A stretch of DNA of 48,865 nucleotides from a virus. The DNA is taken from positions 1-48,865 of the IMG/VR virus record IMGVR_UViG_3300025864_000500; one strand, written 5' to 3'. Numbering within the stretch: the stretch's first letter is position 1; every line of letters begins with the position of its first letter. The notes beneath the pieces are model-generated. The model was not told the DNA's origin. It searched no databases and saw only the letters and a program-made list of their open reading frames with translations. Shown in pieces: positions 16,626 to 23,807 of the stretch. The position numbers were made by a program, and so were the translations under genes.

Positions 16626-17741
16626 TTACGCTGTCTGAGTTACGTCCAAAATGAATACATCATTCTTGCCAATGAAGGCAGGATACGCATACATTTCATA
16701 GGCAACAAAGCGACCTTGCTCACCTCTCCATTGAGAAATCAGGTTGTCATTGAACGAAGAATAAACTTTGTTCGGCAGCGGATCAATAGTCTCCAAGGAG
16801 TCGGAAACTTTCAGGACGGCAACACGGTTTGTGCATTGTGAAACAACACGACCATCTTTGAACATGCTGAAGGACGTACCATCTGCAAGGATCCCTTTCT
16901 CATTGACTACTTCGATAGGAGCAATACCTGAACCATTGATGTTCGACAGATAGGCATTGATAGTATCCAAGCCAATGCCAGGAGTGGTAAGAGTGGTATT
17001 CTTGCCAAAACTTGTACCAATCAATTTCTTGAATTGGTCACATTGACAAATCAGGGCAGCGGTGGCTTTCGAAACACGATGTTTCAGGACAGTCTTACCA
17101 GCTGCATCAGCAACATCTTCTGCATATTGCAGGACTGCGATTACGTCCATAGTGGTAAGGGTGGCAACACTCCAAACTACGTCAGTAGAACGAAGTACAT
17201 TCTTTGCAATACCATTAGGAATAGGAGCAGACCAGACAGTACCACCTACATTATTGACTTTGGTCAAAGTGACTTCACCATTGGAAAGTCCTTCAAGATA
17301 CTGAGCAAGGATACGTCTGTGAGGGGCAATAGCTGCCAACTCGTACGGATTAAACAAGTACTTGACAATCTTTGCAAACTGAACCTTCTTTTCTTCTTTG
17401 GTGAAGTTGACGGAGCGTTCACGGAAACGATTCTCCATGTAGTAATAACGCTCCAAGCGGTCATTATCAATTTGCCACTCGTCTCCCATGCGGGAAAGCG
17501 TACCTGACAATTCTCCGATGGAGGGCATGTCGTGTTTCGGTTTACCGGCATTCTTTCCAATGACAGTACCAAGCATTGCAGCAGCATAATCAGCGGTTGC
17601 TGCAGACCAGTTTTTCGAGGGTTCGTACTCAACGTCCATTTCAGCATTCCAACCAATTTTGTAGGTGGAAGTCTTCATGTTTTCATTGACGAAAGCATCG
17701 AAAGCGATGGGGTTTTGAATGAGTTCAATGATGTTTTTCAT
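16626..17741 (-). CDS. Major capsid protein
   Basis: 371 residues. Follows the scaffold-like and head-fibre-like genes and precedes the connectors, the usual head order. The pattern is that of a HK97-fold subunit: an N-terminal arm, a long spine helix near residues 95-140 (EEKKVQFAKIVKYLFNP), a central domain with AAIAPHRRILAQYLEG, and a C-terminal YEMYAYPAFIGKNDVF segment typical of P-domain strands in Bacteroidota phage capsids. No protease gene is evident nearby. Confidence 0.8.
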   Translation of the reverse strand: MKNIIELIQNPIAFDAFVNENMKTSTYKIGWNAEMDVEYEPSKNWSAATADYAAAMLGTVIGKNAGKPKHDMPSIGELSGTLSRMGDEWQIDNDRLERYYYMENRFRERSVNFTKEEKKVQFAKIVKYLFNPYELAAIAPHRRILAQYLEGLSNGEVTLTKVNNVGGTVWSAPIPNGIAKNVLRSTDVVWSVATLTTMDVIAVLQYAEDVADAAGKTVLKHRVSKATAALICQCDQFKKLIGTSFGKNTTLTTPGIGLDTINAYLSNINGSGIAPIEVVNEKGILADGTSFSMFKDGRVVSQCTNRVAVLKVSDSLETIDPLPNKVYSSFNDNLISQWRGEQGRFVAYEMYAYPAFIGKNDVFILDVTQTA

Positions 17742-17747
17742 CGTGGC

Positions 17748-18320
17748 TTACATTAAGAATTGACAATGAGGTAAAGAGGCTACAATTGCAGCGGTTACTC
17801 CGTTAGGCAGGGCAGTTGGTACAATACCTTCGACTGTCCAAAAGACGTCCACAGAGGGCTGTGCATCGAGCAGGGTTTCGGTGGTATTGAAACCACTTGG
17901 AGCAATCGCAACACCTTCAGCGGTATAAGACTGCAATACGTCACCAAGGGCAACGACACCAAGAGAGTCAGCAACAATCGTAATGCTGTCATAGTCAGCA
18001 TTGGTTGTGTCGATTACTCCGACGGTTACATACTTGTCAGCAATTCCGATAACATCGGTTTCGATGAGCAGTGCGTTTTTGTTGATTTTTACTGCGACTG
18101 CGATTGCAGTCAAGGCAGCGTACAGGACGGCAGTCTTGATCATGACGGCTTTACGTTCAACTAAGTCTATTTTCAAGAAAACACCTTTCGGCAGTTTCTC
18201 TGTACCGGCTGGTACGCAAGACAAATCAAACAAGAAGCCACCATCAAAAACTTTCGTCGAAGCTACGTCCCACATGTGGATATAGCTTTTACCGCTTTGC
18301 GGGGTTACTTTGTAGTCCAT
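17748..18320 (-). CDS. Head-fibre / capsid decoration-like protein
   Basis: 190 residues. Central repeat-like segment KTAVLYAALTAIAVAVKINK followed by a beta module with DTTNADYDSITI resembles the phage head-fibre family (phi29 gp8.5-like, Phage_fiber_2) widespread in Bacteroidota phages. It lies between scaffold and capsid genes. It may decorate the capsid surface; an alternative is a minor head protein. Confidence 0.6.
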   Translation of the reverse strand: MDYKVTPQSGKSYIHMWDVASTKVFDGGFLFDLSCVPAGTEKLPKGVFLKIDLVERKAVMIKTAVLYAALTAIAVAVKINKNALLIETDVIGIADKYVTVGVIDTTNADYDSITIVADSLGVVALGDVLQSYTAEGVAIAPSGFNTTETLLDAQPSVDVFWTVEGIVPTALPNGVTAAIVASLPHCQFLM

Positions 18321-18329
18321 TTGAAATTT

Positions 18330-18956
18330 TTAAAGAGTGGTTTGAGTATTGATATCAGAGAGCATTTTAACAAATTCATTCTCCTCTGTTTTTTCTGAAT
18401 CCCCGCTACCAGGCTTTGAGATTGCTGCGAGACCATTGTTTGCCAACTCCTGTGCGATTTCAGCTACACCTGCCTGCTTTTCCAAACGGTAGGCATCGAA
18501 GTCATCATTATCAGCAAAAGTCATACGACCAAAGTCTTTCAACGCTGCTTCTTTCTGCTTCGGTAGCAAGCCTTCGAGGTCTGCTGTAAAGAGTTTGGCA
18601 CGTTGTTCAGCGATTGATGCTTGGTTCAATACAGCGAACTTTGCTTCCTGTTCTTCTCTGTAAGTTTTGAACCAAGAGGGTTCATTGTCTGTTTTTGGGA
18701 TTACGACAGCACCTTCTTCGATAGTCTTAGGTTCTGTGGTTGTTTTGGGTTTCGCTGCATTGATCACTCTAGTGGCAAAGGTTTGCGACACCTGTAGGTA
18801 AGGGAGAATTTTATCGATCTCAGCGTCGATAATTTCGTCTGTTGCATCGTCTGCGAGGTTTCCGACAAGTTTGTCTGTGACACCTTCGAGTTCTTTTTCA
18901 TTGAACCCCAAGGATGCAGCTTTGGGTTTCAGTTTGAGAAGCACTTTTGTTTTCAT
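18330..18956 (-). CDS. Scaffold-like head protein
   Basis: 208 residues, highly charged and predicted helical, with a Thr/Pro-rich hinge near residues 70-90 and a long helix rich in Glu, Ala and Lys (about 95-150). First gene of the late operon, two genes upstream of the capsid gene, where scaffolds usually lie. No protease or nuclease motif. Assigned from composition and position. Confidence 0.65.
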   Translation of the reverse strand: MKTKVLLKLKPKAASLGFNEKELEGVTDKLVGNLADDATDEIIDAEIDKILPYLQVSQTFATRVINAAKPKTTTEPKTIEEGAVVIPKTDNEPSWFKTYREEQEAKFAVLNQASIAEQRAKLFTADLEGLLPKQKEAALKDFGRMTFADNDDFDAYRLEKQAGVAEIAQELANNGLAAISKPGSGDSEKTEENEFVKMLSDINTQTTL

Positions 18957-18976
18957 GGATACGTTTTTGATTGTTT

Positions 18977-19014
18977 AAAAAAAGAAGCCTGCAAGCATAC
19001 ACCAACAGACTTCT
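18977..19014 (-). terminator. Leader terminator before the late operon
   Basis: On the minus strand AGAAGTCTGT pairs with GCAGGCTTCT (10 bp with two wobbles, 12-nt loop), followed by a run of seven T residues at 18983-18977. It lies 21 nt upstream of the scaffold ATG and downstream of the operator at 19091-19107, so late transcripts starting there must read through it. That suggests antitermination control, as in lambda late genes, or a terminator for the preceding operon. Confidence 0.7.
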
Positions 19015-19079
19015 TCTTCATAACCAAAACCGATAGAACAACAATCTGCGGTATGAAGTCAGGGCTTCGGATATAAAGT

Positions 19080-19144
19080 AAAGCAAATAATGCGGGTATT
19101 GCCCACACTATTTGCTTTTAAAAATGGAGCATTAGAACAGCTCC
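19080..19144 (-). promoter_or_regulatory. Operator site a (degenerate) within a long hairpin, and weak terminator
   Basis: 19091-19107 reads TGCGGGTATTGCCCACA, the most divergent copy of the phage operator. It is flanked by perfect 10-bp arms (19080-19089 and 19109-19118), so in RNA the whole 39-nt block can fold as a stem of about 17 bp with a 5-nt loop. A TTACTTTA -7-like element follows at 9 bp on the minus strand. At 19126-19144 GGAGC/GCTCC plus a T run is a weak terminator for the operon that ends at 19240. The 18957-19239 gap contains no gene. Confidence 0.5.
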
Positions 19145-19239
19145 TATATATACTCTGATTATCAGATACTTTACTTCATCCCTTAAACCTTTCTTTTAAC
19201 AACTTTCTTCTATATGGCATTGAAGTAGGGTAACTCATG

Positions 19240-19515
19240 CTACTTGATTTCAAATGATTCACACAACAGGGCATCCCCTACAATGACATCGATGGGTCCA
19301 AACCAAGAGGTAAACACAACGGATGCTTCTGCATTGAAAGCGAGTCCATCGACTTTGCCTTCTTCATTGACAACCAACATCTGTCCATCTTTATGGGTTA
19401 CAATTTGAACGTATCCACCAACTGCATCCTGCAACTCTTTCAGATTAAATGCCTTTCTTCCATTCCCTGGCTTCAGCTCCGAGCGTTCACCTGATGTCTT
19501 TAATAATTTTGCCAT
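19240..19515 (-). CDS. DUF3846 family phage protein
   Basis: 91 residues. Matches DUF3846: LKELQDAVGGYVQIV, then a short hairpin, MLVVNEEGKVDGLAFNAEA, then the closing block DVIVGDALL. These proteins occur mostly in phages and plasmids; their function is unknown. Last gene of the small early operon, 10 nt after radC. Confidence 0.8.
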   Translation of the reverse strand: MAKLLKTSGERSELKPGNGRKAFNLKELQDAVGGYVQIVTHKDGQMLVVNEEGKVDGLAFNAEASVVFTSWFGPIDVIVGDALLCESFEIK

Positions 19516-19525
19516 AATCTATTTC

Positions 19526-20263
19526 TTATAATTTGCCTTCATCGGCGTATGAATAATAACTGCTTTCTGAAAATATCAGGTGGTCGGTCATCTGAATATC
19601 GAGGTTCTGACAGCCAAGCTTAAGTTTCTGAGTGATCTTGTCATCACAGCTACTTGGATAGGGATTGCCTGACGGATGGTTGTGTACAAGGACTACGGAC
19701 GATGCCAAACATTGAAGCGCTGCCTTCAGTACGATCTTTGGATCCACCGTTGTTTCGGATACTCCACCATGACTGATGCGAACTACATCAATGATTCGGT
19801 GCTGGTTGTTCATCAACATTATCCAACATTCTTCATGGTCAAGATCAGCCATTCTTGAGTGGAATGTTTCATAAATGTCTCTACTGTTCCGGATCTGCAC
19901 CCTTTTCTTGAAATCCTCACTTCTGCGTCGTTTGCCAAGTTCGACAGCTGCTACAATGGAAGTGGCTTTCTGCTTGCCAACGCTTGGGAACAAGAGCAAA
20001 TCATCAATAGTAAACTTGCCTAGTTCATTCAGGTTGTTGCCAGCCTTGGACAATATCAACTTCGCAATCTCAAGGGCATCGAGGTCTGCATTACCTGAAC
20101 CAAGCAAACAAGCAATCAACTCTGCGTTTGTGAGTGCTGCTGTACCTTTGCTTATCATCTTTTCCATAGGCCGGTCTTCTTCTGCCCAATCTTTCAACTT
20201 CAATCTAACTACTGGCTGTTCTTCGTACTTTTCCATTTTGGTATTGGTTTTTTTAGTTATCAA
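19526..20263 (-). CDS. radC: RadC-like JAB-domain protein
   Basis: 245 residues (or 236 if Met10 at 20236 is used). An N-terminal helix-hairpin-helix-like region (LTNAELIACLLGSGN and LLLFPSVGKQKA) precedes the JAB/MPN domain with the JAMM metal motif: VHNHPSGNPYPSS followed by Asp (H-x-H, then S and D). The full RadC domain set is present. RadC proteins are common on mobile elements; the molecular role is unsettled and the metal site implies a hydrolase. Lies within a set of small early phage genes. Confidence 0.92.
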   Translation of the reverse strand: MITKKTNTKMEKYEEQPVVRLKLKDWAEEDRPMEKMISKGTAALTNAELIACLLGSGNADLDALEIAKLILSKAGNNLNELGKFTIDDLLLFPSVGKQKATSIVAAVELGKRRRSEDFKKRVQIRNSRDIYETFHSRMADLDHEECWIMLMNNQHRIIDVVRISHGGVSETTVDPKIVLKAALQCLASSVVLVHNHPSGNPYPSSCDDKITQKLKLGCQNLDIQMTDHLIFSESSYYSYADEGKL

Positions 20264-20461
20264 TCAATTCATTTCTTCATCAAATACATATTCTTCAAAA
20301 TCTTCAAGGGAGTTGATCAGGCCATCGAAGTCTTCATTGTGTCCGAGAACTTCAGCCAAACAAAGGACTGTATCAAGCGATACTCCGTATTCTGATGCCA
20401 TACAATTCAGATAATCAGCTCTATTCAAATAGCCATTACTTACATAAACATTCTTTGCCAT
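20264..20461 (-). CDS. Small hypothetical phage protein
   Basis: 65 residues. The N-terminal YVSNGYLNRADYLNCMASEYG is followed by an acidic tail (DFEEYVFDEEMN). Resembles an N-terminal helical pair with a very acidic end, a common pattern in Bacteroidota phage early proteins. Stop abuts the radC start. No function recognised. Confidence 0.65.
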   Translation of the reverse strand: MAKNVYVSNGYLNRADYLNCMASEYGVSLDTVLCLAEVLGHNEDFDGLINSLEDFEEYVFDEEMN

Positions 20462-20480
20462 AATTCTTTTTATTTGGGGA

Positions 20481-20696
20481 TTAAAACTTAAAAGTCAAAC
20501 TTGCTCCATTGTCATAATTGAAACAGAGCCTTGCTCCTGATAGGTACGGTGCATCCATGAAATGGTAGATATCATTGATAGTCAGCCATTCATCAATCGT
20601 CCTCTCCTGACTACTTGAGTTCGGAAAGCCTACCGAGACAACAACCCCAAGGGTTTGTGCTGCCTTCACTACCTCAGCGGGTGTCAATGGTATCAT
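20481..20696 (-). CDS. Small hypothetical phage protein
   Basis: 71 residues, alpha/beta, in the radC operon. Starts MIPLTPAEVVKAAQ and ends in a strand-rich LCFNYDNGASLTFKF. No family recognised; four nucleotides separate it from the gene upstream, which supports cotranscription. Confidence 0.6.
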   Translation of the reverse strand: MIPLTPAEVVKAAQTLGVVVSVGFPNSSSQERTIDEWLTINDIYHFMDAPYLSGARLCFNYDNGASLTFKF

Positions 20697-20699
20697 ACT

Positions 20700-20894
20700 T
20701 CAATCTTTATTAAGGTTGCTCCAAATCTGATCCAACTCTGAAGTCTCGATTTCAACATCGGTGTTCGGGTACGTGATGACCAACTTCTTGACAAGGTTGA
20801 TACGGCTGAAAGCATCGACAGGGGAAGAAAGGTTCAACATCTCCTGTACGTCGGATAGGTGGCTCATGATAGCCATGTGGATGGATATTTTCAT
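20700..20894 (-). CDS. Small hypothetical phage protein
   Basis: 64 residues, no family recognised. Its ATG overlaps the stop of the upstream 55-residue gene (TAATG), so translation is likely coupled. Alternative starts at Met7 and Met10 would shorten it. Confidence 0.6.
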   Translation of the reverse strand: MKISIHMAIMSHLSDVQEMLNLSSPVDAFSRINLVKKLVITYPNTDVEIETSELDQIWSNLNKD

Positions 20895-21061
20895 TACTGT
20901 ACTTCTGTTACTGATACAACTTCCAAATCTTCAGGGAAACAATCAAGTTCCGGTGCAAGTGTTTCACGAGCATCAGCTTCAGCTTCTTCTGCATTTACTG
21001 CATCAAAAGTGTTGGTTAGAATCAAACCAAGGTCAAGGACTACTACTTCAAACTTCTTCAT
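20894..21061 (-). CDS. Very small acidic phage protein (55 aa)
   Basis: Reads MKKFEVVVLDLGLILTNTFD, then an Ala/Glu-rich helix (about residues 21-34) and a C-terminal LEVVSVTEVQ strand. The length and the beta-alpha-beta look suggest a small folded domain. First gene after operator b: the -7-like element lies about 30 nt upstream, giving a short leader. The good start and the coupled overlap with the next gene support it. Confidence 0.65.
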   Translation of the reverse strand: MKKFEVVVLDLGLILTNTFDAVNAEEAEADARETLAPELDCFPEDLEVVSVTEVQ

Positions 21062-21091
21062 TTTGTATTGTGTTTTGGTTATTATGATAGT

Positions 21092-21126
21092 ATGAAGGTA
21101 ATCATTAAGTGTGGGTATTGTACACA
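21092..21126 (-). promoter_or_regulatory. Operator site b with -7-like element (promoter of the radC operon)
   Basis: 21110-21126 reads TGTGGGTATTGTACACA on the plus strand. Nine bases beyond it on the minus strand is TACCTTCA (21099-21092), an approximate TAnnTTTG. Lies just past a terminator-like hairpin and 49 nt upstream of the first gene of the radC operon. Confidence 0.65.
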
Positions 21127-21192
21127 GTTATTTCATTGTTTTTCTGTCATTATAGATTATTAACTGATTCATATACAACAACATACAATAAA

Positions 21193-21218
21193 GGGGCAAC
21201 ACCTTTCGATGCTACCCC
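21193..21218 (-). terminator. Probable intrinsic terminator
   Basis: On the minus strand GGGGTAGCA pairs with TGTTGCCCC (9 bp, two wobbles, 8-nt loop) and is followed by TTTATTGT. Ends the small early operon that starts at 22576, just before operator b starts the next one. Confidence 0.6.
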
Positions 21219-21239
21219 CTATCCATTGGAGTAGAACAA

Positions 21240-21398
21240 TTACATTAGAACACTTGCTTTGTCAAGGGCAATCTGAATAGAACAGGTCTTCTCTTCAAGG
21301 CAAGAACAGCAGGATACTTGATACCTGTCTCTGCGACAAGAACTTGCCTTCTTGCATTGGAAATCAAACGACTTGGCAGCTTTCTCTTTCGTACTCAT
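21240..21398 (-). CDS. Cysteine-rich mini-protein (52 aa)
   Basis: Reads MSTKEKAAKSFDFQCKKASS and continues with a Cys-rich core. Six cysteines (15, 21, 30, 31, 33, 39) in 52 residues suggest a zinc-binding knuckle. Cotranscribed with the gene 5 nt upstream and followed by a terminator. No family recognised; small zinc proteins of this kind are common early in phage genomes. Confidence 0.6.
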   Translation of the reverse strand: MSTKEKAAKSFDFQCKKASSCRRDRYQVSCCSCLEEKTCSIQIALDKASVLM

Positions 21399-21403
21399 GG
21401 CTT

Positions 21404-21775
21404 TTAAAAATAACAGGTGGATACCAACATATCATTTTTTGCAAACAGCCTTCTGTTCTCAGGACATTTCTCAAACCTTACTTCTTCGTAGGAAAACAGA
21501 TAGTCTTCCATGATGGACACACGATGGAAGGGGGTGCAGTCAAGGCAGGTGGCACCAAGGTCGAGTTCATTGATTAGCTTGATGTCACAGACGTACTCAT
21601 AATAAACATTGCCATTGTTCAGCTTGAAATACTTTGTCTCAAGGTGCCTTCTCTTGTGGCGTTTGACAACATCTTGCCCATAAACATTGACCTGACCAAT
21701 CAGCATCTTGTTGGTCGGATCTGCAAGGACGGCCTCAATGGTGTCGTACCTTACTTCAATCTTGAATGTCTTCAT
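21404..21775 (-). CDS. Hypothetical phage protein
   Basis: 123 residues, alpha/beta with two Cys (CLDC, near residue 78) and many basic residues in the middle (KRHKRRHLETKYF). Overlaps the upstream gene by 4 nt. Family not recognised. Confidence 0.6.
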   Translation of the reverse strand: MKTFKIEVRYDTIEAVLADPTNKMLIGQVNVYGQDVVKRHKRRHLETKYFKLNNGNVYYEYVCDIKLINELDLGATCLDCTPFHRVSIMEDYLFSYEEVRFEKCPENRRLFAKNDMLVSTCYF

Positions 21776-21993
21776 CTTCTTGATATTTTAACTTTGATTT
21801 GAACATCTTTCATCTCATCCTCAATCTTCTTCAGGTCATCGACTGAGATCCCATAGATATGCGAAGTCATGTTCTGACTTGTATTCCGGAAACCATTGGC
21901 CCTTTCTTCTCCTTCAAATGCAAGGATTTCTTCATACTCGTAGCGGTTTTCGAGAATCCTCTGCTCAATTTTCTTTCTGTCTTTTTTGTTCAT
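21772..21993 (-). CDS. Small charged hypothetical phage protein
   Basis: 73 residues, very rich in Lys and Glu, predicted helical, with a strand-like basic end (VQIKVKISRR). In the same operon as its neighbours. No family recognised. Confidence 0.6.
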   Translation of the reverse strand: MNKKDRKKIEQRILENRYEYEEILAFEGEERANGFRNTSQNMTSHIYGISVDDLKKIEDEMKDVQIKVKISRR

Positions 21994-22008
21994 GACTTTT
22001 TTTTTAGT

Positions 22009-22242
22009 TCAAATCAATTTCAGGTGGTGCAAACTTCCAAACTCATCGGACTTTCTTGCCCAATTGCTGTCTTCTTTGTAATAGTCACCACCCCAATTCT
22101 GAGGCTCATCAAATCTGACTCTGACAAAGACTGCATCTTTCAGGTCTTGAACCAAAATAATCGTTCCTCTGACCATCATGCCGGTAAAGATGCAATCGCA
22201 CCTTTTACCAACTATTGCTTGGGTTGCTTCAGCGGTCTTCAT
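22009..22242 (-). CDS. Small hypothetical phage protein (beta-barrel-like)
   Basis: 77 residues starting MKTAEATQAIVGKRCDCIFT. This Met is preferred over a start 30 codons upstream, because the longer form would lie almost wholly inside the preceding gene. The pattern (IVGKRCDCIFTGMMVRGTI, later VRVRFDEPQNWGGD) looks like a small SH3-like barrel. Overlaps the upstream gene by 14 nt. Confidence 0.55.
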   Translation of the reverse strand: MKTAEATQAIVGKRCDCIFTGMMVRGTIILVQDLKDAVFVRVRFDEPQNWGGDYYKEDSNWARKSDEFGSLHHLKLI

Positions 22243-22576
22243 ATTCAATATTTCTTTTGATTGTGCGTAATGCTTCTTCATCTTCTTCTGACTCAACTCC
22301 ATCTTCATCAAAGAACCATGCAATACTTCCACTTGAGTTCGGGTTCAAGGAATGTCTGTTTGCTTCGGGATCTGCTTTGAACCTGTCAACTCTTTTATTC
22401 ATTTCCTCAGCTGCATATTCAAGTTCATCATCTTCTCTTGCTGTCAAGAGGACCAAGTTCAAAATGTTCAGCCTGAACCTTTCGATGGAGTCCTCACCTT
22501 CGTTGTACAAATTCGTAAACTCAACAGCCTTGCTGCGAGCGTCGGTCATGGTCATTAGATCTACTGCGTGTGTCAT
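22229..22576 (-). CDS. Acidic hypothetical phage protein
   Basis: 115 residues, helical and acidic, ending in a Glu-rich stretch (GVESEEDEEALRTIKR). First gene after operator c, so it heads this small early operon. No family recognised. Confidence 0.6.
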   Translation of the reverse strand: MTHAVDLMTMTDARSKAVEFTNLYNEGEDSIERFRLNILNLVLLTAREDDELEYAAEEMNKRVDRFKADPEANRHSLNPNSSGSIAWFFDEDGVESEEDEEALRTIKRNIEYEDR

Positions 22577-22613
22577 CTTCTTCTACTTTTAAATAGGTTG
22601 GTTTCTTATTGTA

Positions 22614-22650
22614 ATATAAAAGTAGTCATAAGGTGTGGGTATTACACACT
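22614..22650 (-). promoter_or_regulatory. Operator site c with -7 element (early promoter)
   Basis: 22634-22650 reads TGTGGGTATTACACACT. Nine bases beyond it on the minus strand is TACTTTTA (TAnnTTTA) at 22624-22617. The first gene starts about 45 nt downstream. This fits a Bacteroidota promoter whose -33 region is covered by the operator. Confidence 0.75.
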
Positions 22651-22706
22651 AAAAACCAAGTATTTTTCATTCATTATATGTTATTAACTTATACTTTTAC
22701 AGGCAC

Positions 22707-23759
22707 TTACATACTTTCTTTGATTGACCACCGGTTGTCCTCAAGGAAGTACGGCAACTTTCCTTTCTTAGTGGCATGGTCTATGTTGTCAGCATTCTCA
22801 TTAACCCATTTCTTGAAACCTTCAGGCAAGTCCTTGACAGTATCTTTGGGATTTACATTGTCTCCATTCTGCATCTGTACAAACTCATCAACAGTAGCAA
22901 GCACAGAAAGCGTGTAACACCTGCATTGTGGATGCCAACCGGTGAACTTGAAGTCCTTTGGATACTTTCCTTTCAGCGATTCACAGACATCACAACCAAA
23001 GACATGGTTGGAACGCTTCACTTCAATGCCAACTACAAAGTCAAGCTGTTGATTGCTTTCGTAATCGGATGCCCTGTATGCCATGTTTATCTCAGTTCTC
23101 GTGAGTCTCATGGCATTCTTGTAGGAACTTGCGTATCCACCTGACTGCCTGCTTACAAAGTAGTCCTTCATGCTTTTGGATGGAACAAGGTCTTTGTTCT
23201 TGTCTCGAACACGATGGAACAGCTTGTCCGGTTCCTGAAGGTATTGTCTTAGATCCCTACTCAGTTCAGCTGCAGACTTTCCTTCAGCCAGTCCAACATC
23301 GAGCCCCATTTCTATGTCTCCCTTGAATTGCTTGGAATATTTCCACACCCTGTCGGACAGGTTCAACCCTTTGGCCTTTCTTTTTTGGAAGGCAGCCAAG
23401 GCATCAAGGTTTCTTGCTTGGTATTTTGCCAACTGCTCTGCTGTAAGTTCAACCTTGTCAGCGAATACACCAACCAGCTTGTCATTCATCAGGCAAGCTT
23501 CGAGCCATTCTTCTCTAGTTGCTTCATTGATAACCATTGCAGTATTGGCATACAGTCCGGCTATCAGCTTGTCAATCCTTGCCTTGGTCTGAGGATAGTC
23601 CTTGAACTCAAACGGAATCTTGGAATCAACGGACGAAATAGACACACCAATCTTCGCTGCTTCTCTTGTTGCTAAAAGGTAAATCTGTTCAACTTTCTTA
23701 GCATAGAGGTCAGTTCTCTTGGCGTGATCTATTTCCGATTGTACGCTTATCTTGTTCAT
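22707..23759 (-). CDS. Phage head morphogenesis protein (MuF / SPP1 gp7-like)
   Basis: 350 residues. The start at 23759 (MNKISVQSEIDHAKR) is preferred over a TTG two codons earlier. The N-terminal two-thirds is helical. The C-terminal MuF module is clear: RLTRTEINMAYRASDYE, then FGCDVCESLKGKYP and GWHPQCRCYTL, with the Cys-x2-Cys and His-x2-Cys-x-Cys residues of the family. MuF proteins dock on the portal and are ejected or help assemble the head. Follows the portal gene as usual; operator d lies just upstream. Confidence 0.9.
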   Translation of the reverse strand: MNKISVQSEIDHAKRTDLYAKKVEQIYLLATREAAKIGVSISSVDSKIPFEFKDYPQTKARIDKLIAGLYANTAMVINEATREEWLEACLMNDKLVGVFADKVELTAEQLAKYQARNLDALAAFQKRKAKGLNLSDRVWKYSKQFKGDIEMGLDVGLAEGKSAAELSRDLRQYLQEPDKLFHRVRDKNKDLVPSKSMKDYFVSRQSGGYASSYKNAMRLTRTEINMAYRASDYESNQQLDFVVGIEVKRSNHVFGCDVCESLKGKYPKDFKFTGWHPQCRCYTLSVLATVDEFVQMQNGDNVNPKDTVKDLPEGFKKWVNENADNIDHATKKGKLPYFLEDNRWSIKESM

Positions 23760-23771
23760 AGTCAATTAAAT

Positions 23772-23788
23772 TGTGGGTAATACACGCA
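23772..23788 (-). promoter_or_regulatory. Operator site d without a promoter (stoperator-like)
   Basis: TGTGGGTAATACACGCA, 12 nt upstream of the MuF ATG, in the 48-nt gap after the portal gene. No TAnnTTTG/A element lies at 7-10 bp on either strand, and nothing else in the gap looks like a promoter. It therefore sits in the middle of the packaging operon, in the same orientation as the promoter-linked sites. A repressor bound here could block elongation, as at the stoperators of mycobacteriophage L5. Confidence 0.6.
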
Positions 23789-23807
23789 CTTCTTATCAAA
23801 AAAAGGG

